64,000 bases of DNA. Source: Janthinobacterium sp. 67. Its GTDB lineage: Bacteria > Pseudomonadota > Gammaproteobacteria > Burkholderiales > Burkholderiaceae_D. The notes under the pieces are model-generated. The model did not search any database. It worked only from the letters and a program-made list of their open reading frames with translations, and was not told the origin of the DNA. The position numbers and the translations under genes are program-made. The stretch is taken from positions 3,410,001-3,474,000 of the forward strand of contig NZ_PGES01000001.1 of the NCBI RefSeq assembly GCF_002797895.1, read 5' to 3'. Below are positions 40,007 through 50,000 of the stretch, piece by piece (within the stretch, counting starts at the first letter, position 1; every line of letters starts with the position of its first letter).

Positions 40007-41323
40007 ATGACCGAGATCACGTCCTTAAGAGACATCCCGCAAAAAAATATCTTCCGCAAGGGCGACACCTTTGTGCTGTTCGGCGAGCTGTTCGGCCGCG
40101 GCTATGTAAATGGCTTGCTGGACGAAGCGCGCAAGGCGGGCATGAATATCGTCGGCATGACGGTGGGCCGCCGCGATGAAAACATGGCGCTGCGCCCGCT
40201 GAACGCGGAAGAGCTGGCCGAAGCGGAAGCCAACCTGGGCGGACGCATCATCAACGTGCCGCTGATGGCAGGTTTCGACCTCGACGCGCCAGCCGGCGAA
40301 CCGACGCCGACGGCCCTGCTGGCCGACATGACCCTGAAAAGCTGGCAGGAAGACAAACTGGACTGGGCGCAGATCGAACGCTGCCGCGAAGCCGGCGTCG
40401 CCCGCTTCAGCGCTTCCGTGGCGAAAGCCATGGCAGAGCTGGACAGCCTGATTCCTGACGGCAGCAACGTGTATTTCGCCCACACCATGGCGGGCGGCAT
40501 TCCAAAGGTCAAAGTGTTCCTGGCGATCGCCAACCGTATCTACAAAGGCCGCGGCGAGCGCTTCATGTCTTCGCGCGCCCTGCTCGACAGCGACCTGGGC
40601 AAACTGATCCTGATGAACTTCGACGAAGTCACGGCCAATACCCTGCAGCACCTGATCGACGGCAGCGCCGCCATCCGCGCCCGCATCGAGCAAACGGGCG
40701 GCCAGGTGCGCTACAGCGCCTACGGCTACCATGGCACCGAGATCCTGATCGACGGCAAGTACCAGTGGCAAACCTATAGCAACTACACCCAGGGCCTGGC
40801 CAAGATGCGCCTGGAAAACGTGGCCAAGGCCGCGTGGGACAAGGGCATCAAGGCCACCGTCTTCAATTGCCCGGAAATCCGCACGAACTCGTCCGACATT
40901 TTCGTCGGCGTGGAACTGTCGCTGTTCCCCCTGCTCGACGCGCTGAAAAAAGAAGGCGGCGGCGCCTGGGCCGAAGAGCAGTGGAAAATCTGCCAGGGCT
41001 TGCTGGAAGACGGCGTCTCGCTGCAAGACTTGCTCGACCGTATCGCCGCCTACAACGGCGACGCGACCAGCGTGCAGTTCCGCAACTTCGCCGCCTGGCC
41101 GATGGACAACACGCCGGAACTGGCCGACGTCATGATCGGCACGTCGGACGACATCACCAAGCTGCACAAGGACCGCAAGGAACTGATCACCGACCACCTG
41201 AGCTCGCTGGTTCTGGAAGGCACGGGTCCGCTGATGTTCCACACCATGTCGGAACCGCCGGCACCGGTCGTCTGGCTCAACCACGACATCATCGCGCGTC
41301 AGCTGAACTCGGTTCACAACTGA
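40007..41323 (+). CDS. enoyl-ACP reductase-like protein (FabMG family)
   Basis: 438 residues with a modified SDR pattern. A Gly-rich nucleotide turn DTFVLFGELFGRGYVNGLLDEA lies near the start. The catalytic region QTYSNYTQGLAKMRLENVAK aligns with the FabI stretch NVMGLAKASLEANV, with Lys266 and Tyr257 giving Y-x8-K. CPEIRTNSS fits the FabI AGPIRT loop. The name FabMG is from memory. It suggests an NAD(P)H-dependent enoyl reductase, in relatives less sensitive to triclosan. Whether it is the main or an extra fatty-acid reductase cannot be told. The 263-bp leader before it holds no recognised gene. Confidence 0.6.
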   Translation: MTEITSLRDIPQKNIFRKGDTFVLFGELFGRGYVNGLLDEARKAGMNIVGMTVGRRDENMALRPLNAEELAEAEANLGGRIINVPLMAGFDLDAPAGEPTPTALLADMTLKSWQEDKLDWAQIERCREAGVARFSASVAKAMAELDSLIPDGSNVYFAHTMAGGIPKVKVFLAIANRIYKGRGERFMSSRALLDSDLGKLILMNFDEVTANTLQHLIDGSAAIRARIEQTGGQVRYSAYGYHGTEILIDGKYQWQTYSNYTQGLAKMRLENVAKAAWDKGIKATVFNCPEIRTNSSDIFVGVELSLFPLLDALKKEGGGAWAEEQWKICQGLLEDGVSLQDLLDRIAAYNGDATSVQFRNFAAWPMDNTPELADVMIGTSDDITKLHKDRKELITDHLSSLVLEGTGPLMFHTMSEPPAPVVWLNHDIIARQLNSVHN

Positions 41324-41391
41324 GCTTGATGTAGCAGCACAGCACCGACGGCCCGGCTCATCCCCGGGCCGTCGGCGTTTTCGGGGCGGCG

Positions 41392-42156
41392 TCAGGCGCG
41401 CACGATGGACACGCCGCCATCGGCCAGCAGCGCCGTGCCGGTGGTGAAGCTCGATGCATCGGACGCCAGGTACAGCGCCGAATGGGCGATCTCGTCCGGC
41501 GTGGCCAGGCGTTTCAATGCGTGTAGTCCAGCCACGAAGGCCAGCGCCTCGGGCGTATTGGCAACCTGCCGCCCCAACGGTGTATCGGTACCGCCTGGCA
41601 ACAAGGCATTCACGCGGATGCCCGCCGCGCCATACTCGGCCGCCAGGGCCTTCGTCAAGCCGATCACGCCGGCCTTGCTGGCCGCATACGCCGCCATGCC
41701 GGGCATGCCCAAGGTATGGCCGACAAACGTGGACGTAAAAATCAGCGAGCCGCCGCCACGCGCCGCCATGGCAGGCAGCTGATATTTTGCCGCCAGGAAG
41801 GCGCTGGTGAGGTTGGTATCGACCGTCGCCCGCCAGTCTTCCAGGGCAACTTCCTGCGTGGGCCCCATGGGCCCCAGGGTGCCCGCATTATTAAAAGCGA
41901 TATCGAGGCCGCCAAAGCGTTGCAGCGCCAGCGCCACGGCCCCTTGCGCGCACGCCGCGTCGCCCACATCGCCCACGCAAGCCACGGCTTGCGCGCCGCC
42001 GTCCGCCAGCTGCGCCACCAGCGCATCGAGTTCCTGCTGCCGCCGCGCCACCAGTACCAGCCGCGCGCCATGGCGGGCAAACAGCCGCGCTGCCGCATGA
42101 CCGATGCCCGAGCTGGCGCCCGTGATGATGGCGACCTTGTTTTCCAGTTGCTTCAT
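41392..42156 (-). CDS. SDR family oxidoreductase
   Basis: 254-residue short-chain dehydrogenase. Cofactor turn TGASSGIGHAAA, NNAGTLG, catalytic Ser and YAASK (Tyr-x3-Lys), and the C-terminal PGGTDTPLG. The ATG at 42156 has GGAGGG upstream. Convergent with the enoyl-reductase-like gene, but lacking any strong link. Substrate unknown. Confidence 0.9.
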   Translation of the reverse strand: MKQLENKVAIITGASSGIGHAAARLFARHGARLVLVARRQQELDALVAQLADGGAQAVACVGDVGDAACAQGAVALALQRFGGLDIAFNNAGTLGPMGPTQEVALEDWRATVDTNLTSAFLAAKYQLPAMAARGGGSLIFTSTFVGHTLGMPGMAAYAASKAGVIGLTKALAAEYGAAGIRVNALLPGGTDTPLGRQVANTPEALAFVAGLHALKRLATPDEIAHSALYLASDASSFTTGTALLADGGVSIVRA

Positions 42157-42286
42157 GGGATATCCCTCCAGGTAGTGAAGGGACACGATAGGACGGCTGG
42201 CCAGGCGCGGCACTCCGCTTCTTGCGCTGGAATCGGCGCATTCACAGATTCTCAATGCTAGTGCCAGCACGCGCCAAGCATAAAAC

Positions 42287-42315
42287 TTGCCAGATTGTGA
42301 CAAATCAGTGATAAT
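42287..42315 (+). promoter_or_regulatory. tRNA-Leu promoter
   Basis: TTGCCA (42287-42292), 17-base spacer, GATAAT (42310-42315), 12 bases before the mature tRNA. Well-formed sigma-70 type. Confidence 0.75.
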
Positions 42316-42327
42316 GCGTCTCGCGTT

Positions 42328-42414
42328 GCCGGGATGGCGGAATAGGTAGACGCACGGGACTCAAAATCCCGCGCTGGAAACAGCGTGCCGGTTCGATTCC
42401 GGCTCCCGGCACCA
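42328..42414 (+). tRNA. tRNA-Leu(CAA)
   Basis: Acceptor stem GCCGGGA/TCCCGGC pairs fully and CCA is encoded. Anticodon loop CTCAAAA gives anticodon CAA (42362-42364), reading UUG leucine codons. A long variable arm (GCTGGAAACAGC) is typical of class II tRNA-Leu. T-loop GTTCGATTCC present. 87 bases. Confidence 0.97.
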
Positions 42415-42440
42415 CAGAACACATCAAGGAAGTACCGATC

Positions 42441-42483
42441 AAGCCATTAAATCCAATGCAATCAAGGATTTAGTGGCTTTTTT
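42441..42483 (+). terminator. Rho-independent terminator of tRNA-Leu
   Basis: AAGCCATTAAATCC (42441-42454) pairs with GGATTTAGTGGCTT (42466-42479), 13 of 14, followed by T run. About 27 bases after the tRNA. Confidence 0.85.
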
Positions 42484-42633
42484 CTTGCGCGTTCGTTCCG
42501 CACACCAGCGACTATTCCCGATTAGACCATTCCCGATATACACAGCGGCTCATTGCGCACAAATGACGCAATGATTAGGCCTATCGGGGTCTTGCTGCGG
42601 CACCGCCGGATATCGGCCGGTTCCGCTTTGCCA

Positions 42634-42879
42634 TTACGGCAAGGTCATCTCCAGACCGAGCATCCTGACAGCGATGAAGGTGACGATCCCCAGGCCCAGG
42701 AGCAATAGTACAAACATTGCGGCCGCCTTGCCGCCCGCGCGCAGCACCGCGCGATTCTGCTTCGCCTTGTCCTTGTCCTTCTTCCCTTGATCGTAATGCC
42801 ACTTGATGGCGAAGAACATGCCGATGCCCAGCACGAGACCTTTGAACGTAATGAAGACTATAGGGGTCCAATCCATCAT
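42634..42879 (-). CDS. small two-pass membrane protein, unknown
   Basis: 81 residues: hydrophobic helix near the start (TPIVFITFKGLVLGIGMFFAI), a very basic middle (KKDKDKAKQNR), then a second helix (AAAMFVLLLLGLGIVTFIAV). Start chosen at ATG 42879; a GTG at 42909 is also in frame. The highly charged loop would be cytoplasmic. Divergent from the MocR gene. No family recognised. Confidence 0.65.
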   Translation of the reverse strand: MMDWTPIVFITFKGLVLGIGMFFAIKWHYDQGKKDKDKAKQNRAVLRAGGKAAAMFVLLLLGLGIVTFIAVRMLGLEMTLP

Positions 42880-42938
42880 TTTGAGTATTTCCTGGCTATT
42901 ACTTGACACTATCTATCGTGAGGATCACTACCTCAAAA

Positions 42939-42963
42939 CGCTGCTTCGGCAGCGACATTTTTT
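42939..42963 (+). terminator. candidate plus-strand terminator hairpin
   Basis: CGCTGC-TTCG-GCAGCG (42939-42954) followed by ACATTTTTT. It lies between two divergent genes, where no known plus-strand transcript should end. It could close a short unannotated RNA or prevent read-through into mocR. Confidence 0.5.
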
Positions 42964-43144
42964 GTTCAAACCATCCCCACGCATGCTGTTTGAGTCTTTC
43001 ATTATAGCTATGCCATCACCACGGCGTCGGGCGCAATGATGTGCCACATCCAGAGGAGGGAGGAAAGAACGTCATCGACTGCCATGCAAGGATGGTATTG
43101 CTGCAGCTTCTGATGCATACTACCAAAAAACAATTTCCATACAT

Positions 43145-43161
43145 TGGGACAAAATGTCCCA
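43145..43161. promoter_or_regulatory. palindromic operator overlapping the mocR start codon
   Basis: TGGGACA-AAA-TGTCCCA is a perfect 7-3-7 palindrome, and the ATG of the gene (43154) lies inside it. No ribosome-binding site precedes it, so the transcript may be leaderless. The position suggests self-control by the GntR-type regulator. Confidence 0.55.
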
Positions 43162-44554
43162 GTTAAAAACCATGCAAGATGAACATTTAGCCATCTGGCT
43201 GCCCCGATTGGGCGCGAACAAAGGGCCACGTTTTTTGCAGATTGCCGATGCCTTGCAGGCGGCGGTGGCGGACGGATCGTTGAGGCCGGGCGACCGCCTG
43301 CCGCCGCAGCGCCAGTTGGCGGCACAGCTGGACGTCGACCTGACGACGGTCACGCGCGGATACGACGAAGCCAGGCGCCGCAACTTGCTGGAGGGCCGCG
43401 GCGCACGCGGCACGTATGTCGCGGCGCCGAAAGTCGAATTGAACGCCATCCTCGACCTCTCCATGAATACCCCGCCGCCGCCCGATGGCGTGGACTTCGA
43501 CGACATGCTGAAACAAGGTTTGTCTCAAGTATTGATGCGGGCAGATAATGAATTGCTGATGACTTACCACCTGGGCGGGGGGAGCGATTCCGACCGCAAG
43601 GCTGGCGCCGCCTGGCTGGCGCCGATGTTCGGGCACCTGGATGCTGGGCAAGTCGTTGTCTGTCCGGGGGCGCAAGCGGCGATCGCCGCATTGATCCTCG
43701 CGCTGACGGAGCCTGGCGACGTGATCCTGACGGAGCCTGCGAGTTATCCCGGCTTGCGCGCCGCGGCGACCCAGTTCGGCCGGCACATCATTGCCGTGCC
43801 AGCGGACAAGCACGGGATGCTGCCCGAGATGCTCGAGCAAGCGTGCCGCCAGCACAAACCCGGGCTGGTCTACCTCAATCCGACGTTACAGAATCCGACC
43901 GCCGTCACCATGCCGGAACGCCGGCGCAAGGAGCTCGCCAGCATCGCGCAGCGCTGCAATGTACGCATCGTCGAGGACGATCCCTACTGGCTACTTGCCG
44001 ACGCCCCGCCGCCGCCTGTTGCCACGTTTGCCCCGGAACACGTGGTCTACATCTCAACCCTGTCGAAATGCCTGACGCCCGGCTTGCGTGTCGCCTTCGT
44101 GCTGATACGCGACCCCGTTGAGCGCGAACGGTTCCTCGTCGCGCTCAGAGCCTTTGCGCTGATGGTCGCGCCTCTGACGGCCGCGCTGGCCACCCAGTGG
44201 ATACTCGACGGTTCGGCGCACACATTGATGGAAGGCGTACGCAAGGAGGCGCGACTGCGCCACCGGATGGCGCGCGACATCCTGGCGGGGCGCTACAGCG
44301 GCTCTGGTGACGGCTTGCACGTGTGGCTCGAGTTGCCGGCGTATTGGAACTCTTCGCAGCTTGCGCGCGCGGCCGACATGGAAGGCATCGCGGTCACGCC
44401 GGCGGAGGCATTCGCAACGGGCAGCGTCGCCGTGAATGCCATCCGGATCTCATTGGGCAGCATCAAGGACCGTGGACGTCTGCAGGCGGGTCTTCAACGG
44501 CTGTCTCACCTGCTGGCGCGGCGGCCCGAGTCGTTCAGCGCCGTGGTGGTTTGA
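43154..44554 (+). CDS. MocR family PLP-dependent transcriptional regulator
   Basis: 466 residues: N-terminal GntR winged helix-turn-helix (LRPGDRLPPQRQLAAQLDVDLTTVTRGYDEARR), then an aminotransferase-like domain with PLP-binding Lys305 (ISTLSKCLTPG), plus the N-T-P-T-Q-N-P-T region. MocR proteins use PLP as co-effector, often for amino acid or pyridoxine genes. The target is unclear: the divergent neighbour is a small membrane protein. The start at 43154 sits in a palindrome; an ATG at 43172 is possible. Confidence 0.9.
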   Translation: MSQLKTMQDEHLAIWLPRLGANKGPRFLQIADALQAAVADGSLRPGDRLPPQRQLAAQLDVDLTTVTRGYDEARRRNLLEGRGARGTYVAAPKVELNAILDLSMNTPPPPDGVDFDDMLKQGLSQVLMRADNELLMTYHLGGGSDSDRKAGAAWLAPMFGHLDAGQVVVCPGAQAAIAALILALTEPGDVILTEPASYPGLRAAATQFGRHIIAVPADKHGMLPEMLEQACRQHKPGLVYLNPTLQNPTAVTMPERRRKELASIAQRCNVRIVEDDPYWLLADAPPPPVATFAPEHVVYISTLSKCLTPGLRVAFVLIRDPVERERFLVALRAFALMVAPLTAALATQWILDGSAHTLMEGVRKEARLRHRMARDILAGRYSGSGDGLHVWLELPAYWNSSQLARAADMEGIAVTPAEAFATGSVAVNAIRISLGSIKDRGRLQAGLQRLSHLLARRPESFSAVVV

Positions 44555-44558
44555 CCGG

Positions 44559-44951
44559 TCAGCGCTCTTCGCGATAATAATCGCAGCCCTCGAACGTGGT
44601 GCGCAGCGCCTGCTGCAGCTGGGCGTAGCGCTCGGGCGACAGGTTGAAACGCACGTCGATCTGGCCGTCGTCATCCATCTGCATGGCCGCCTCGGCATCC
44701 ATCTGCACGGACAGGCGGTTCGGATGCAGGATCACGGCGTGCATATGGCCATACCAGGAAAATTCCTGGCCGCCGTATTCGATGTAGGGCTCGTCCATGC
44801 CCAGCGCCACGTCCTGCTCGTCGTACTCGTCGGCGCGCTGCAGCATCAGGTAGACGGGCTCGCCTTTGCCGGCGGGCGCGGCCAGGGTGGTGATCAGGGC
44901 GTCGTCTTCATCGATGACGGACAACTCGGTGGCGGTAAATCCTGCGGACAT
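44559..44951 (-). CDS. Imm10-like immunity protein, orphan
   Basis: 130 residues, acidic, soluble. The pattern VYLMLQRADEYDEQDVALGMDEPYIEYGGQEFSWYGHMHAVILH and the end FNLSPERYAQLQQALRTTFEG resemble the Imm10 group of contact-toxin immunity proteins. That assignment is from memory and not checked. No toxin gene is adjacent; it could be an orphan or a house-keeping relative. Convergent with the mocR gene. Confidence 0.5.
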   Translation of the reverse strand: MSAGFTATELSVIDEDDALITTLAAPAGKGEPVYLMLQRADEYDEQDVALGMDEPYIEYGGQEFSWYGHMHAVILHPNRLSVQMDAEAAMQMDDDGQIDVRFNLSPERYAQLQQALRTTFEGCDYYREER

Positions 44952-45079
44952 GGCGTGCTTTCAACAAATCAATGGATGACGCCACCATAGCGCAAAAGCG
45001 CTCGGGACAACATAGCGCGCGGCGAATAAAGCGTGCCGCCTATAATGGCCATTCCATCCATATTGCACAGGAGACCGTC

Positions 45080-45496
45080 TTGACCGCAGCATCGCCCTAC
45101 ACCATCCGCCTGGCCATTCCCGCCATCGCCACCTATCAGCACCTGCGCGTGGCCGCCGGCATGAGCGCGAAAAGCACGGTGGCGGCAGCCAAAGGCTTGC
45201 CGAACTCGCTGTTTGCCGTGCAAATCCTGCATGGCGACGAGGTGGTGGGCATGGGCCGCATCATCGGCGATGGCGGCTGCTTTTATCAGGTCACCGATAT
45301 CGCCGTGCTGCCGGCCCACCAGGGCAAGGGCCTGGGCAAGCGCATCCTGGGCGAGATCATGCAATTCATCGAAACACAGGTGCCGCAAAGCGCATACGTC
45401 AGCCTGATCGCCGACGGCCAGGCGCAAGACTTGTACGCACAATTCGGTTTCAAGCACACGGCGCCCGCCTCCGTCGGCATGGCGCTCAAGCGCTAG
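45080..45496 (+). CDS. GNAT N-acetyltransferase
   Basis: 138 residues; the start TTG at 45080 follows CAGGAGACCGTC. A motif: VLPAHQGKGLGKRILGEIMQFI; C-terminal YAQFGFKHTAPASVGM. Its stop TAG shares a base with the GTG start of the next gene (TAGTG), so they are co-translated. Substrate unknown. Confidence 0.85.
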   Translation: MTAASPYTIRLAIPAIATYQHLRVAAGMSAKSTVAAAKGLPNSLFAVQILHGDEVVGMGRIIGDGGCFYQVTDIAVLPAHQGKGLGKRILGEIMQFIETQVPQSAYVSLIADGQAQDLYAQFGFKHTAPASVGMALKR

Positions 45497-46251
45497 TGCC
45501 GGCCTGGCTGGTTTGCAGCATGGCGCTGGCGCTGCTGTTGAGCGCTGCCGCCTGGGGCGCCGAACGCGCGCTGCAGCGGCGCGGCCATGCGCGCAACCGC
45601 ACGCGCTGGCTGTGGCTGGCGGCCATCGCCGCGTCCGTCATCGCGCCCCTGGCATGGCTGCCCGGCGTGCTGGCGGCCATGCCGGCGGAACAGGCGCAGC
45701 TGAAACTGGGCTGGTTCATGTTATCGAGCGGCATGCTGTTGTTATTGCTGCTGCGCAGCGTCTGGCTGCTGTCGCACCAGCGCCGCTGGCAAAAAGCCTC
45801 CCTGCTGGGTGCGCCCGTTTTCCTCAGCGGCGGCATCGGTCCCTGCGTGGCGGGCCTGCTGCGGCCCCGCATCGTGATGCCCGTCTGGCTTTCACTGATT
45901 CCACCCCGGCAGCAGGCGCTGCTGCTGGCGCACGCACAATGCCGGCTGGCCGCGCGCGACCCGCTGCTGCTGGCCGTGGCGTACGCATTGATTATTCTCA
46001 TGCCGTGGAACCTGCCCCTGTGGTGGCAGCTGCACCGGCTGCGCTTTGCCATCGAGGTCGATTGCGATGCGCGCATGCTGGCGCGCGGCCACGCGCAGCG
46101 CGACTACGCCTTCGTGCTGCGCCGCCACGGCCAGTATTATTCGGGCTTGACGGGCGCCTCGCCCATCGTGCTGAGCGACCCGCTGGCGCTGCGGCGCCGG
46201 CGGCGGATCATGGCCAGATTTACCCGGGAGCAGGCGGCGAACTTGCTATAG
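45496..46251 (+). CDS. BlaR1/M56-like membrane protein with degenerate zinc motif
   Basis: 251 residues with about four helices, organised like the membrane-metallopeptidase part of BlaR1/MecR1 (GPCVAGLLRPRIVMPVWLSL ahead of the active-site helix). The expected HExxH is replaced by H146-A-Q-C-R150, though VDCDARML further on is kept. It cannot bind zinc normally and is probably inactive. No BlaI/MecI repressor and no sensor domain are present. Coupled to the upstream acetyltransferase. May be a pseudoenzyme signalling protein. Confidence 0.75.
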   Translation: MPAWLVCSMALALLLSAAAWGAERALQRRGHARNRTRWLWLAAIAASVIAPLAWLPGVLAAMPAEQAQLKLGWFMLSSGMLLLLLLRSVWLLSHQRRWQKASLLGAPVFLSGGIGPCVAGLLRPRIVMPVWLSLIPPRQQALLLAHAQCRLAARDPLLLAVAYALIILMPWNLPLWWQLHRLRFAIEVDCDARMLARGHAQRDYAFVLRRHGQYYSGLTGASPIVLSDPLALRRRRRIMARFTREQAANLL

Positions 46252-46314
46252 TAGCGGCAACGCCGCGCGGCGCGCCCGCAATCCCGGCTTCCCCTTCGAA
46301 ATCAGAGAGATACC

Positions 46315-46815
46315 ATGCTTTACCTGCTTGCCATCGTGATCGTCATCGCCCTGCTGTACTACGTCTTCAGCGGCCGCACGCCCGTCAAACCGCTGCACAA
46401 GCCGCTCGTCTCCGTGCGCCAGTACGTGCCGGCGATTCCTGCCGGCGCACCCGCGCACCACTGGAGCGATGAAGGGCGCTTTGCGTCGGAAGTGGAAAAC
46501 GAAGCGATGTACCAGAGCGCCATCGCCAAGCTGGCCGGCGAGCACGGTCCCGGCAATGCGGAAGAGAAATGCCTGGCCCTGCTCGTCTGCGACGACGCCA
46601 ATCCGTTCCAGGACAAGGCCATCGCCGTCTTCATCGATGGCCTGCTGGTCGGCTACCTGTCGCACAACGACGCGCTGCGCCTGCGCCGCAACCTGGGCCG
46701 CATGGATCTGGTGGGCCAGCTGACCTCGTGCGACGCCGTCATCCGCGGCGGCGGACTGTGGAATGGCAAGCGCCTGTCGTATGCCGTATGGCTCGATCTG
46801 CAGCCCTACAATTAA
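46315..46815 (+). CDS. membrane-anchored HIRAN-like protein
   Basis: 166 residues: one N-terminal helix (LYLLAIVIVIALLYYVF), a linker, then a small beta domain. The stretch DDANPFQDKAIAVFIDGLLVGYLSHNDALRLRRNL is like the HIRAN domain, which in other proteins binds DNA ends. Here the domain would face the cytoplasm or periplasm next to the membrane. The comparison is by eye. It is 63 bases after the M56-like gene on the same strand. Confidence 0.5.
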   Translation: MLYLLAIVIVIALLYYVFSGRTPVKPLHKPLVSVRQYVPAIPAGAPAHHWSDEGRFASEVENEAMYQSAIAKLAGEHGPGNAEEKCLALLVCDDANPFQDKAIAVFIDGLLVGYLSHNDALRLRRNLGRMDLVGQLTSCDAVIRGGGLWNGKRLSYAVWLDLQPYN

Positions 46816-47067
46816 GTTACCGGCGGATGCACTTTTCAAAAAAACCACACAATTCCTAACTGCAACTTCTCCCCTGGAATCGCTGTTCCCATGGGAGAGG
46901 CAAGACGCGCGCGGCGTGTTAGCGCCCGCCTTGCCGCATGCACGACAGGGAAAATAATTACAATTAAGATATTTGTTTCCTGAAATCTGGTAAGGTAATT
47001 CGCATCGATCACCCGCAGTGGCGGCAGGCGCCCATGCCAGCGCCAACGCGTCACCTGTTTGCCTACG

Positions 47068-50000
47068 ATGATACCTGCCAGCGTCCAGCAGCTGTTTCAC
47101 CTTCCCGCCGATCCGGCCCAGCTGCATCACGGCCAGCATGCGCCGGGCCTGGTGCTGCTGTCGCTCGTGATCGCCATTTTCACATCGTGGATGGCTTTCC
47201 AGATGACGGCCTACAGCCGCGCGCAGGCGAGCATCAGCCGCCGCTTGCACTTGCTGTGCCTGCTGGCCGGCAGCCTGGCATTGGGCTGCGGCGTGTGGGC
47301 CATGCATTTCATCGGCATGCTGGCCTTCGAGCTGTGCACCAGCGTCGATTACGCCCCGGGCCTGACCTTGCTCTCCATCGTGCCCAGCGTGGCGGCCTCG
47401 TTCGTGGCCCTGGCCACCATCAGCCGGCGCGCCGTCACGGCGCCGCTGCTGCTGCGCAGCGGCCTGCTGGTGGGCCTGGGCATCGGCGCCATGCATTACA
47501 CGGGCATGCAGGCCATGCGCATGGGCCTGTCGCTGCGCTACGATCCGCTGCTGTTCGCGCTGTCGCTCGTCGTTGCCGTGGCGCTCGCCACCCTGGCCCT
47601 GTGGATACGTTTCGGCTTGCGCGGCTGGAGCAGCCGCGTGCCCTCGTCGCAGCGCACGCTGATCAGCGCCTGCGTCATGGGATGCGCAATTACCGGGATG
47701 CATTACATGGGCATGCAGGCGGCGCGCTTCGTGGGGACGATTCCCCCAGGCAATGATGCCGATGCCAACCGGCCCATGCTGGTGATCAGCGTGACCCTGC
47801 TGACCATCGCCCTGACGATCCTGGTGGCCTCGGCCGTGGGCACCCTGCGCTACCGCGAACTGTTCCGCCACCTGAATCAAAGCGAACACTGGACCCGTTC
47901 GCTGCTGACGAGCACGGTCGACGGCGTCATCACGATCGACCGGCAAGGCGGCATCGTCGACTTCAACGGCGCCGCCGAGCGCATCCTGGGCTGGCGAGCG
48001 GCGGAAATTGTCGGCCGCCATGTTAGCGTGCTGGTCAGCGACGTGCGCCAGTCGGAACAGCGCGGCCTGCTGCACTACCTGCGCACGGGCGAGGCTGGCG
48101 CTTTCCAGTCCAGCGAGGAAATCGTCTACCTGCGCAAGGATGGCGCACCGGTCGCCGTGCAGCGTTCGATGGCCAGCGCGCGCCTGGCCGACCAGGATTT
48201 GTATGTGCTGTTCATTACGGACATCAGCGAACGGCGCGCCATGCTGGCCGCCCTGCGCGAAAGCGAGCAGCAGTTGCGCTCGCTGATCGGCAATATCCCC
48301 GGCATCGCCTTTCGCTGCACCACGGCGGAAAACCAGCCCATGCTGTTCATCAGCGATGGCGTGGAAGCCGTCACCGGCTATCCTGCCGCCGACTTTCTCG
48401 GCGCCGCACCGCGCCGCAGCATCACGGGCCTGATCGCCAGCGAAGAGCGCGCCTACGTCGTCGATGTCTTCAACCGCAGCGTGGCCAGCGGCGAGCCCTA
48501 CCTGCTGGAATACCGGCTGCTGCATGCCGACGGCACGGCACGCTGGCTGTGGGAGCGGGGCACCGTCGTGCACGATGCGGCAGGCGCCGTGCGCTGGGTC
48601 GACGGCGTCATCCTCGACATCAGCGAACGGCGGCAAATGGAGGAAGACTTGCGCATGGCCAAGGAAAAAGCGGAGCTGGCGGCCGCCACGCGGGCCAGCT
48701 TTGTCGCCAACATGAGCCATGAAATCCGCACGCCGATGAATTCCATCCTCGGTTTTACCGATGTGCTGCTCGACTCGCCGCTGGCGCCGGAGCAGCGGCG
48801 CCACCTCAATACCGTGCGCCAGTCCGGCCGCTCGCTGTTGCGCCTGCTCAACGAAGTGCTCGATACGGCCAAGCTGGACAAGGGCGCCGTGGCGCTGGAA
48901 ATGCGCGACTACAGCCTGCTGGCGCTGGTCGACGAACTGGCGTCCACGTATGGCATCCATGCACGCAACAAGGGTTTGCGCATGGAGGTGCAGTACGATC
49001 CGCAACTGCCGGCCGTGCTGCATGGCGACGAATTGCGCATGCGGCAAGTGCTGGGCAACCTGCTCGACAACGCCATCAAGTTTACGCCCAGCGGCGGCGT
49101 CAGCCTGACGGCGCGCCTCGACGATGGCCAGCTGCACCTGCTGGTGCGGGACAGCGGCATCGGCATCCCTGCGGAGCGGCGCGACGCCATTTTCGATCCC
49201 TTCGTGCAAGCGGACGCTTCGACCACGCGGCGCTTTGGCGGCACGGGCCTGGGCACCACCATCAGCAGGCAGCTGGTGACCCTGATGCAGGGGCGCATCT
49301 GGGCCGACGCCGGCGTGCCGCACGGCAGCGTGTTCCACGTCATGCTGCCCTTGTTGCCGGCACGCCAGGCGGCGCTGCCTGCCAGCGAACGCCGCAGCGT
49401 GCGCCTGCCGCCCCTGCGCGTGCTGGCCGCCGACGACGTGCCGCAAAACCTGGAACTGCTGAGCCTTCTGCTGGGCAAGCGCGGCCACACGGTGGTCACG
49501 GCCGGCGACGGTGCGCAAGCCTTGCAGCTGGCGCAGCAGGACGACTTCGACATTCTGCTGGTGGACTTGCAAATGCCGCGCATGGATGGCCTGGCCGCCA
49601 CGCAAGCCATCCGTGCCGCCGCCCTGCGCGATGGCCGCCCGCGCGTGCCCGTGATCGCCATGACGGCCAGCGTGCTCGACGCGCACCGCAAGGCGGCGCG
49701 GGCGGCCGGCATGGACGGTTTCGCCACCAAGCCCGTCGAATGGCAGGCGCTGTCGCAGGAAATCGCCCGCGTACTGGGCCTGGCGGCGGAGCCGGCCGAT
49801 AACAGCCGCGCACCCGCTGGAGGAAGAGTGCTGCACCATGCGGGCGCCCTGCAGCGCTGGGCCGGCAACGACAGCGCCTACCGCACGGCGCTGGACCGTT
49901 TCGCACGCGAGCATCCCCGCCTGCCGCCTGCCCTGCAAGCCGCCATCGCGGCGCGCGACCACGAGACGCTCTTGTCGCAGAGTCACCGGCTGCGCGGCCT

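Noticed and set aside
42328..42483. tRNA-Leu as an integration site for a mobile element
   Set aside because: No integrase, no repeat of the tRNA 3' end nearby, and ordinary composition downstream with the terminator intact.
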